From: Agaribacterium sp. ZY112
GTDB taxonomy: Bacteria > Pseudomonadota > Gammaproteobacteria > Pseudomonadales > Cellvibrionaceae
Assembly (NCBI RefSeq): GCF_041346925.1
Contig: NZ_CP166840.1
Location: forward strand, 1,426,001-1,490,000
Length of the DNA stretch: 64,000 nucleotides
Reading direction: 5' to 3'
Positions 53,707-60,604 of the stretch are shown one piece after another. Made by a program: the position numbers and the translations under genes. The notes below the pieces were generated by a model that had not been told where the DNA came from, made no database searches, and saw only the letters and a program-made list of their open reading frames with translations. Numbering within the stretch: the first letter of the stretch is position 1; the number at the start of each line of letters is the position of its first letter.

Positions 53707-54777
53707 ATGGGCGTTTTAGATATTTGTATCGACGCTTGGAACTTTGAGTTGACTAACCTAGCTAGTAAACAGCCTCAGCCTATTGTAATTATTTCACACC
53801 GCCCTAATGGCGCGGCGTTTCGTTATCGTATACAGCCTCTTGTTGAACTTTTAACAGAAAAGGGGCTGCCGTGTACGGTAATTCCTCTCGTTAAGAAAAA
53901 TTATGGTTTACGGTTTTTAGCTTATAAAAAACTTATAGAGCAAGCGCCTTTTGTTTTACTTCATAAAGTACGGATGCCTAGGTTAGAGGCTGCATTTCTT
54001 TTCTCTTTGAATCGTCACTTTTATTTTGACATCGATGACGCCATTTATATGCAGCAGCCTAAGTATGTGGGCCATGTTCGCCGACCTAGCTGGGTTCGCA
54101 AAAGAAACTTTGAATATATGGCTCAGCAATGCCGTACAGTTATTGTTGGCAATGAGTTTTTAGCTAAAAAAGTCATTGAAGCAAAGGGTAAACCGCAGCA
54201 AGCGCCAACAGGTATCGATGTACAAAATTATCAAGCACGAGCATTAGATGCGAATTCGTTTCGTGCTGTATGGGTTGGAATGCCGGCCAACATACGTTAT
54301 CTAGACGCCATACGCCCTGCTTTGGTTAAGGTTGCTGAGCAAGAGCCTAGATTTAAGTTGGTTGTGATCTCTTCAGAGTTCCCTGATTGGGATGATGTGC
54401 CAATAGAAAAAGTTGTCTGGAGCTTAAATGGTGAGAAGGCCGAGATTGCTCGCGCTGATATGGGCCTAATGCCACTCGCTCATGATGAGTATTCAGAGGC
54501 AAAGTGCGCTTTTAAATTACTGCAGTATATGGCCGCAGGCATAGCTTGTATTGGCTCTCCTGTTGGTGCAAATTGTGACGTGGTTGAGCAAGGGCAATCT
54601 GGCTTTTTGGCTGATAGTTTAGAACAGTGGAGAGATTCGATTCTGACCTTGCTGAATGATGAAGGGCTTCGCCAAGCCATGGGCCAGCGAGGGCGAGAAT
54701 TAGCCGAAGAGCATTACGACACTCGAAAAATAGCTCAAAACACCTTGGCTTTTTTAGAAGAAGATTCTAAGCGCTAA
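53707..54777 (+). CDS. Glycosyltransferase, GT4-like
   Basis: The 356-residue protein has a GT-B fold: PIVIISHRPNGAAFRYRIQPLVELL at the start, HFYFDIDDAIYMQQPKYVGHVRRP, VIVGNEFLAKKVIEAKG, and the C-terminal nucleotide-sugar part SEAKCAFKLLQYMAAGIACIGSPVGANCDVVEQGQSGFLAD. It would transfer a sugar from a nucleotide donor; acceptor unknown. The ATG at 53707 lacks a ribosome site and lies in a likely -10 box. A TTG at 53749 with GGAA upstream may be the true start, giving a protein 14 residues shorter. Confidence 0.84.
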   Translation: MGVLDICIDAWNFELTNLASKQPQPIVIISHRPNGAAFRYRIQPLVELLTEKGLPCTVIPLVKKNYGLRFLAYKKLIEQAPFVLLHKVRMPRLEAAFLFSLNRHFYFDIDDAIYMQQPKYVGHVRRPSWVRKRNFEYMAQQCRTVIVGNEFLAKKVIEAKGKPQQAPTGIDVQNYQARALDANSFRAVWVGMPANIRYLDAIRPALVKVAEQEPRFKLVVISSEFPDWDDVPIEKVVWSLNGEKAEIARADMGLMPLAHDEYSEAKCAFKLLQYMAAGIACIGSPVGANCDVVEQGQSGFLADSLEQWRDSILTLLNDEGLRQAMGQRGRELAEEHYDTRKIAQNTLAFLEEDSKR

Positions 54778-54867
54778 CGATTCCGTAGCTAGGCCTCACT
54801 GTCGCTGTTCTTCTTAACCAATGGGGTTAATACTAGAGCAAAGATTGCTAAGGCTAAATTACCAAGA

Positions 54868-54898
54868 GAGGGCGGGTAGGACCTTATCGCTCGCCCTC
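54868..54898. terminator. Stem-loop between glycosyltransferase and TauE-type genes
   Basis: GAGGGCG (54868-54874) pairs with CGCCCTC (54892-54898) across 17 bases. Only a short T-rich stretch follows. The two genes are convergent, so the loop could serve either. Confidence 0.4.
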
Positions 54899-54928
54899 GT
54901 TATTGGTCGGCTGTTTCTTTAAACAAAT

Positions 54929-55759
54929 CTACAAAGCGATTTGCAGTAGCATTCGTAAACCCGTCACAAGTAAAATCACCGCAAACACTTTTTTAAGTTT
55001 TGCCGCATCCAGCTTTGCCGCTAGTGAAGCACCTACTGGTGCGAACACCACGGTTAAAGGCACAATACATAAAAAAGCGAGCAGGTTAACTAAACCCAAA
55101 GTACCTGCTGGTGCATCGACAGGAGTATTGCCGAGTAGCAACATGGTTAGTGCTCCGGGCAATGAAATAAGTAAGCCAATGGCGGCCGCAGTACCAACGG
55201 CTTTATGAGCAGGATAGTTGCATAAGGTAAGCATAGGTACAGAAAGGGTACCCCCACCGATACCGATCATTGAGCTAAAAAAACCAATGCATGAGCCCAT
55301 TGCACTTTGGCCTAACTGACCTGGCAGTTGTTGAAATATTGACGACTTACCGGTTCTGAATAACATATTCAACGCTGATAAGGTCGCTATTAGACCAAAC
55401 AAGATTGTAAACCAAGTGCCGTTAACCCGAGTTACCAGCCAGCTACCTGCTAATACGCCAATAAAAATAAATGCGGCCCAGCGTTTTAATAACGCAAAAT
55501 CGACATTACCTTTTTGGTTGTGTGCTCGAATAGAGCTAATAGAAGTCGGCACGATGGTTGCCAGCGAGGTAGCTGTTGCTACGACCATGGCGGTGTCTGC
55601 TGATACCCCAAAGCTTTGAAACAAAAAAAATAATACCGGCACAATAACAATGCCACCGCCTACACCTAAGAGGCCAGCTAAGATACCGGCAAATGCACCG
55701 GTAGCGACCAGTGCTAAAAAGCTAGGTCCATGTTGTGTTAAAAATTCAATGCTGCTCAT
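54929..55759 (-). CDS. TauE/SafE-family membrane exporter
   Basis: The 276-residue protein has about eight membrane segments in two repeated halves. Each half opens with the family Gly-rich motif: AGILAGLLGVGGGIVIVPVLFFLF and CIGFFSSMIGIGGGTLSVPMLTLCN. TauE/SafE proteins export sulfite, sulfoacetate or other organic acids. The gene follows mesX-mesD on the same strand, separated by a 12-bp hairpin, so a link to sulfur-amino-acid metabolism is tempting but unproven. Confidence 0.86.
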   Translation of the reverse strand: MSSIEFLTQHGPSFLALVATGAFAGILAGLLGVGGGIVIVPVLFFLFQSFGVSADTAMVVATATSLATIVPTSISSIRAHNQKGNVDFALLKRWAAFIFIGVLAGSWLVTRVNGTWFTILFGLIATLSALNMLFRTGKSSIFQQLPGQLGQSAMGSCIGFFSSMIGIGGGTLSVPMLTLCNYPAHKAVGTAAAIGLLISLPGALTMLLLGNTPVDAPAGTLGLVNLLAFLCIVPLTVVFAPVGASLAAKLDAAKLKKVFAVILLVTGLRMLLQIAL

Positions 55760-55787
55760 TCACTACTACTTACTATGATCATTTACT

Positions 55788-55815
55788 GCCTTGGTTATAG
55801 GTTTATAACCAAGGC
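55788..55815 (-). promoter_or_regulatory. Perfect 12-bp hairpin between mesD and the TauE-type gene
   Basis: GCCTTGGTTATA (55788-55799) pairs with TATAACCAAGGC (55804-55815) around a 4-base loop, 44 bases past the mesD stop and 28 before the TauE-type start. No U-tract follows on the minus strand. It could protect the mesXD 3' end or attenuate the exporter gene. Confidence 0.55.
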
Positions 55816-55859
55816 ACTGGTTTTGCTTTTTAAGCATCGCTTCTAGATCGACCCAGGCG

Positions 55860-56888
55860 TTAGACTGAAAGTTCTTCTCTCACAATGGCTGCACCTGCGT
55901 TTAGGGCATCAAGTTTGGCTTTGGCAACCCCTCGTGGCAGTGGTGCCATACCACAGTTAGTACAGGGGTAGAGTTTATCAGCATCTACATAGTTAAGTGC
56001 TTTACGTAAGGTGGCTGCGACTTCTTCCGGCGTCTCGATCGTATTACTGGCCACATCAATGGCGCCAACCATTACTTTTTTGCCTCGAATCAGCTCAAGT
56101 AAGTCAATTGGCACATGTGAGTTATGACACTCAAGCGAAATGATGTCGATATTGGATTGCTGTAGTTTAGGGAATATTTGTTCATATTGCCGCCATGCAG
56201 AGCCTAAGCTGAGCTTCCAGTCAGTGTTGGCTTTAATACCGTAACCGTAACAAATATGCACAGCAGTTTCGCATTTTAAACCTTCTATGGCTTTTTCTAA
56301 GCAGGCAATACCCCAATCATTCACATCATCAAAAAACACATTAAAAGCAGGTTCATCAAACTGGATGATATCAACACCTGCGGCCTCTAATTCTTTTGCT
56401 TCTTGATTCAGTATAAGAGCGAATTCCCAAGCCAGTTTTTCACGGCTTTGATAATACTCATCGTAAAGCGTATCAATCATTGTCATTGGGCCGGGTAAAG
56501 CCCACTTGATCGGTTGATCAGTTTGTTGGCGCAAGAACTTAGCATCTTCAGTAAATACAGACCTTGGGCGACTTACTGGGCCTATCACCGTCGGTACGCT
56601 GGCATCGTATCGATCACGTATTTTTACGGTTTTACGCCTATTAAAATCAACGCCCTCTAGGTGCTCGATAAACGTGGTTACAAAGTGTTGGCGCGTTTGT
56701 TCGCCATCACTCACAATATCAATGCCCGACTGGGATTGTTCTTGCAGTGCAATACGCAAAGCATCTTGTTTGCCGCTTACTAATTCGTCATCTTGTAATT
56801 TCCAAGGCGACCAAAGCGCTTCGGGTTCTGCAAGCCAAGAGGGTTTAGGTAAGCTACCGGCCGTTGATGTAGGCAATAATGTTTTCAT
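55860..56888 (-). CDS. mesD: Core-type methionine synthase MesD
   Basis: The 342-residue protein matches only the C-terminal catalytic half of MetE: PTSTAGSLPKP, DGEQTRQHFVTTFIEHLEGVDF, ALPGPMTMIDTLYDEYY, IIQFDEPAFNV, then the zinc site His211/Cys213 (VHICYGYG), Glu253 (SLECHNS) and Cys309 or Cys312 (YPCTNCGMAPLPRG). It lacks the N-terminal folate-binding half, so it should be folate-independent. Small synthases of this type that sit next to DUF1852 are the published MesD family. MesD needs the DUF1852 protein MesX and oxygen to make methionine from homocysteine. MesX is encoded 20 bases upstream. Confidence 0.88.
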   Translation of the reverse strand: MKTLLPTSTAGSLPKPSWLAEPEALWSPWKLQDDELVSGKQDALRIALQEQSQSGIDIVSDGEQTRQHFVTTFIEHLEGVDFNRRKTVKIRDRYDASVPTVIGPVSRPRSVFTEDAKFLRQQTDQPIKWALPGPMTMIDTLYDEYYQSREKLAWEFALILNQEAKELEAAGVDIIQFDEPAFNVFFDDVNDWGIACLEKAIEGLKCETAVHICYGYGIKANTDWKLSLGSAWRQYEQIFPKLQQSNIDIISLECHNSHVPIDLLELIRGKKVMVGAIDVASNTIETPEEVAATLRKALNYVDADKLYPCTNCGMAPLPRGVAKAKLDALNAGAAIVREELSV

Positions 56889-56908
56889 AATAACACTTCA
56901 ATAAAATT

Positions 56909-57886
56909 CTATAGTTGATAGCTTGCGGACCATTGATCAAGAATATTCTGGTATGGCTTTAATAGCTTTTCTTCTGCAAATCTACCCTGTTTAATCGCCA
57001 ACTGGCTGCGCTCTTCTCTGTCATAAACGATTTGAGTTAATGAGTGATCTGAATGCTTTAAGTTAGGTTGGTAAAACTTTCCTGCTGTCGCGTTGGCGTT
57101 ATAAATTTCAGGGCGATAGATCTTTTGGAAGGTCTCCATCGTGCTAATAGTGCTGATGAGTTCTAGGTTGCTGTAATCGCATAGCAAATCACCAAAGAAG
57201 TAAAATGCCAAAGGCGCAACACTGTTTTCTGGCATAAAGTACCTAACTTCAAACCCCATCTTTTTAAAATACTGCTCTGTCAAAGACGACTCATTTGGTA
57301 GGTATTCAATACCTAATACTGGGTGTTGATTTTCAGTGCGGCGATAGATCTTGTTATCCGAAACACTTAGGCATATGACTGGTGCTTTATTAAAGTTTTC
57401 TTTGTACGTGCTCGATCTTATAAAGTCTTGGAAAAGCTTGCCGTGCAAGTCACCAAAATCCTCTGGAATACTAAACTGGGTTTGATCTTTATTGTGATTA
57501 GGCAATAGCACGCTAAAGTCATAATCACGAACATAAGAAGAAAAATTATTGCCTACTATGCCTTCAAACCTTTTGTTGCTTTGGTGGTCGAGAATATGAG
57601 TCTTAAGAATTTCAATCGATGGGAAGTGCTGTCCATTCCCTTCGATATCAATATCAACGGAAATAATTTCCAACTCAACGGAGTAACGATCACCCTTAGG
57701 GTTATCCCAATGGGCGAGCGCATTAAAGCGGCTGTTCACCATGCGTAGGGCGTTACGCAAATTCGCTTGGCGACTCTCGCCCCGAGCTAAATTAGCGAAA
57801 TTGGTAGTGATGCGTGTACTGTCTGAGGGGCAATAGTTTTCATCAAAACTAATGCGTTTGATTGTGTATGCGAAATCGTTGCTCAT
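56909..57886 (-). CDS. mesX: Putative oxygenase MesX (DUF1852)
   Basis: The 325-residue protein matches the DUF1852 family as I know it: FAYTIKRISFDENYCPSDSTRITTNFANLARG, LRNALRMVNSRFNALAHWDNPKGDRYSVELEIISVDI, and the C-terminal YRPEIYNANATAGKFYQPNLKHSDHSLTQIVYDREERSQLAIKQGRFAEE. DUF1852 was named MesX after genetic work showed that MesD needs it and oxygen. The methyl source is thought to be made by this protein, but the chemistry is unsettled. No classic metal or flavin motif is obvious. It leads the mesX-mesD unit. The start follows a 331-base spacer with a candidate operator. Confidence 0.88.
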   Translation of the reverse strand: MSNDFAYTIKRISFDENYCPSDSTRITTNFANLARGESRQANLRNALRMVNSRFNALAHWDNPKGDRYSVELEIISVDIDIEGNGQHFPSIEILKTHILDHQSNKRFEGIVGNNFSSYVRDYDFSVLLPNHNKDQTQFSIPEDFGDLHGKLFQDFIRSSTYKENFNKAPVICLSVSDNKIYRRTENQHPVLGIEYLPNESSLTEQYFKKMGFEVRYFMPENSVAPLAFYFFGDLLCDYSNLELISTISTMETFQKIYRPEIYNANATAGKFYQPNLKHSDHSLTQIVYDREERSQLAIKQGRFAEEKLLKPYQNILDQWSASYQL

Positions 57887-58218
57887 CGTATCTAGTATCC
57901 AACTCTGATTTTTCCTGTGTCCCCATGGCTTTTTTAGATCTCATCTTGTGATCAGCAAAAGCAGGCTGCACGTTATACGCATAGCACTTGATGAATAAAA
58001 TTGATTTTATTTAATGGAACTGTGAGTTTTGCTCATGCTTGTGTGCAGGCAAGGCTGGGCGGGGCTTTTGCTTAGGTGGTATTGGTTAGTCGTTTAGTAT
58101 TTAGCTTTATGGTTGAGTGTAATGGGTAGGTGAGTTAGCCATGTGTGAGTCTATTGGGGGCTTGTTGGTTTGCCTTGTTTTTTCTACATGCCCTTAAATC
58201 GGCGGCATGTGGTAGGTC
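57887..58218. other. Spacer upstream of mesX, holds one operator-like site
   Basis: This 331-base spacer separates mesX from the 3' end of the MetR-like gene. It contains the 23-base site at 57992-58014 and otherwise shows GT-rich sequence on the plus strand without a gene, strong hairpin or terminator. Confidence 0.5.
57992..58014. promoter_or_regulatory. Candidate MetR-type site upstream of mesX
   Basis: The 23-base site begins TGAATAAAA and ends TTTAA; inside it AATAAAAT (57994-58001) and ATTTTATT (58004-58011) form a perfect dyad. It lies 106-128 bases before the mesX start. The reverse complement of the site at 59157-59179 matches it at 17 of 23 positions. The outer TGAA..TTMA frame recalls the MetR consensus TGAA-N5-TTCA, though the spacing is longer. 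Confidence 0.6.
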
Positions 58219-59127
58219 CTAGCTCTTGCTTGCTTCCGCTGCTTGTTTTTGAGTGCGGGCGAGTTCTATAAAGGCTTCAAGATATTCAATGTTGGCGTCA
58301 CTTTCACGGGTGCCTAAAAAAATCTGCTTGTCTATGCCGCTTTCACCCAAGCGCACCACAGCCAGTGGTAACTTAGTGCAGTATTCTTCAGCTAGCCAGC
58401 GAGGTAGAGCCGCCACACCGCGCCCACAAGCCACCATTTGCAGCATGATTTCGGTGGTCTCACTGGTTTTGTGGTGTTTGGGCACCACTGCCGCTGGGTT
58501 AAGAAATTGAGTGTAAATATCGAGCCTGTCGGTAGCGACTGGGTAGGTAAGCAAAACTTGCTCACGTAAATCTTCAGCTTGTGCGTATTCACAAGTTGCT
58601 AAGTGGTGCTGCTTGGGCACCACTAACACCTGCTCGTAATCAAACACCGGTTTAAAGCATAGGCCGCTCTTATAGAACGGATCTGGTGTTACCAATAAAT
58701 CGATTTCGTAATCCAGTAAAGCGCGTACACCGCCAAATTGAAACTTTTGTTTTACATCGACATCGACGTCTGGCCACATATCTAAAAACGGTGAAACAAC
58801 CCTTAATAACCACTGATAACAAGGGTGGCACTCCATACCAATACGCAAGGTGCCACGCTCACCCTGAGCGATTTGTTTGAGCTTGCTATCGGCATTATCG
58901 AGCATGGGCAGCACACGGCTAGCGATATTAAGTAGATAGCGGCCTGCCTGCGTGGGTCGTAGGCTGCGTCCCTCACGTATCCAGATCTCGGTGCCCAGCT
59001 GGTCTTCGAGTTTTCGTATGCTGTGGCTCAGCGCAGATTGGGTTACACACAGCTTTTTGGCTGCAGCGGTTAGGGAACCGTGCTGTTCAACAGCGTGAAC
59101 AATCTTAAGATGGATGCGTTCAATCAT
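58219..59127 (-). CDS. metR: LysR-family regulator, MetR-like
   Basis: The 302-residue protein aligns well by eye with E. coli MetR: MIERIHLKIVHAVEQHGSLTAAAKKLCVTQSALSHSIRKLEDQLG at the start, LRIGMECHPCYQWLLRVVSPFLDMWPDVDVD, GLCFKPVFDYEQVLVVPKQHHLA, LLTYPVATDRLDIYTQFLNPAAVVP and MLQMVACGRGVAALPRWLAEEY. MetR uses homocysteine as coeffector and activates metE and other methionine genes. Here it should control mesX-mesD (same strand, 332 bases downstream) and the divergent reductase-like gene (101 bases away). Both spacers carry the shared site. Confidence 0.9.
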   Translation of the reverse strand: MIERIHLKIVHAVEQHGSLTAAAKKLCVTQSALSHSIRKLEDQLGTEIWIREGRSLRPTQAGRYLLNIASRVLPMLDNADSKLKQIAQGERGTLRIGMECHPCYQWLLRVVSPFLDMWPDVDVDVKQKFQFGGVRALLDYEIDLLVTPDPFYKSGLCFKPVFDYEQVLVVPKQHHLATCEYAQAEDLREQVLLTYPVATDRLDIYTQFLNPAAVVPKHHKTSETTEIMLQMVACGRGVAALPRWLAEEYCTKLPLAVVRLGESGIDKQIFLGTRESDANIEYLEAFIELARTQKQAAEASKS

Positions 59128-59156
59128 TATGTGTATGAGTAAAATTAATGGATGGG

Positions 59157-59179
59157 TGAAAATATACCATTTTTATTCA
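59157..59179. promoter_or_regulatory. Candidate MetR-type site in the metR/reductase spacer
   Basis: On the plus strand the 23-base site starts TGAAAATATACC and ends TTTATTCA; on the minus strand it starts TGAATAAAAATGG. It matches the mesX-upstream site at 17 of 23 positions. It lies 30 bases before the metR start and 50 bases before the reductase start, a position that would suit autorepression and activation of the divergent gene. Confidence 0.6.
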
Positions 59180-59228
59180 CTTTAGAAGGGCTCTAAGCTG
59201 TTTAGCTCTTAAGTGTTGAATTATTAAC

Positions 59229-60023
59229 GTGGGCTTCGATATGGATGAACTTACTGCTGCGCCAAGGTATACGCGTGTGACACATACCTGTCGGGTCGTT
59301 GATGTCATGCCTTTAAACACGGCTACGGTTAAGGTCGAACTGCAATCGTCTTTGGCGCTGCACTATCATGCGGGCCAATATTTAGCACTTGAGTTAGATG
59401 TAAACGGTGATGGAAAAACACACTCGTTATTTTATTCGATTACTAACGCATTTAATCCTGAGCAGCCTCAACGCTTAGAATTATTTATTCAAAACAGCAG
59501 TGAATTTTCAGAAAAGATCATTACACGGCTTCTTGAATTAAGTCAGGTTAATGCCGAAGTTACCGTGAACTTGCCGATGGGCCAAGCCTATTTGCAAACA
59601 GGTTTAGATGCGACTCATGTATTAATTGCGGCAGGTTCTGGTATTTCTAAAATTAAATGCATCGCAGAAGAAATCTTAAAGCAAAAGCCAGATGCCGATA
59701 TCAGCATCTACTGGTCGAATAAAAATATTGGCGACTTTTATCTGCTTGAGCTTTTCCAAGCTTGGCGGTCTCAGCACGATAAGCTGAGATTTACCCCAAT
59801 TTTAGAAACGGATGAAGTCGCTTGGTTGGGGCGCTCGGGCTATATCTACAAAGTGATTGACGATGACTTTGAGCAACTTGAAGCCACAAAACTGTACTTA
59901 TGTGGTTCGCCACAAATGGTCTATGGCACCATTGATAAGCTTAAACACCTTGGTCTACAAGAGGCTAATTGTTATTCCGATGCTTTTGAGTTTGCGCCGC
60001 GAGACCAACAAGAAGCCAGTTGA
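59229..60023 (+). CDS. NAD(P)H-flavin reductase-like protein
   Basis: The 264-residue protein has the ferredoxin-reductase/Fre fold: LHYHAGQYLALELDVNGDGK, SLFYSITNAF (flavin motif, without the usual Arg of RxYS), VTVNLPMGQAYL, the pyridine-nucleotide motif VLIAAGSGISKIKCIAEEIL, SIYWSNKNIGDFYLLELF and YLCGSPQMVYGT. No iron-sulfur motif is seen, so it should hand electrons to free flavin or to a partner protein. Divergent from metR and sharing a candidate operator with mesX, it is a good candidate electron donor for MesX. The start is a GTG without a clear ribosome site; an ATG at 59241 is an alternative. Confidence 0.82.
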   Translation: MGFDMDELTAAPRYTRVTHTCRVVDVMPLNTATVKVELQSSLALHYHAGQYLALELDVNGDGKTHSLFYSITNAFNPEQPQRLELFIQNSSEFSEKIITRLLELSQVNAEVTVNLPMGQAYLQTGLDATHVLIAAGSGISKIKCIAEEILKQKPDADISIYWSNKNIGDFYLLELFQAWRSQHDKLRFTPILETDEVAWLGRSGYIYKVIDDDFEQLEATKLYLCGSPQMVYGTIDKLKHLGLQEANCYSDAFEFAPRDQQEAS

Positions 60024-60604
60024 AATGAGCATATTCAGGCATTTTTTAAACAAGCCGTATGAATAAAGTGAATAGTGATCAAATACGCGCCAATTAGCTA
60101 AAGCCCTTGCTATACATGGTCTGTGGGCGATGCTCCAAGGGCTGTACGCACTTATTCAGGATTTTATCCACAGATGCTGTGGGTAAAGTTGGAGCAGGCT
60201 TAGCCTTTATTCAAAAAGGACTTTGATGCTTGTATGAACTTATATTGTAGTGAGCGCATTTAAGAATGCGGTCGTCTCTTCAGGCTTATCGGGTGTTGTT
60301 TTTAATGAAGATCTTTCCAGTACTGCAGGTGAGTTTACTTGAGTCTTAAATCTGGAAGATGGATGTATTTCGAGGTTTACATTGGCTGTGAGTATGATAT
60401 AGATTTGGATCGCTATATAGATTGTTTGTAGTAGCTCACCGGCTGGTACTACTGTGCCTGCGACACATCCGTCAGAGTATCAAGCGCTCTTAAAAATCAT
60501 ACCTTGATTTGACACCTTCCATCGTGAACACGCCCCTCCGCAATGAGCACACATTGTGGCGGATAAATCCGCCACGTATATAAACCATTAAAAATGGCAC
60601 ATCA
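60024..60604. other. Intergenic with three hairpins
   Basis: The 580-base spacer between the reductase and GH50 genes, which are convergent, has no gene I can support. It holds AGCCCTTG/CAAGGGCT (60102-60109 and 60136-60143), a tight 11-bp stem TTTATCCACAG-ATG-CTGTGGGTAAA (60163-60187), and a perfect GTGGCGGAT/ATCCGCCAC stem (60556-60575). None has a clear T-tract. The last lies 30 bases past the GH50 stop and could end that transcript. Confidence 0.5.
60556..60575 (-). terminator. 9-bp stem-loop after the GH50 gene
   Basis: GTGGCGGAT (60556-60564) pairs perfectly with ATCCGCCAC (60567-60575) around AA, so the loop must open a few pairs. It lies 30 bases past the GH50 stop on the minus strand. 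No U-tract follows. Its GGCGGAT core recurs in the terminator after the GH16 gene. Confidence 0.45.
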
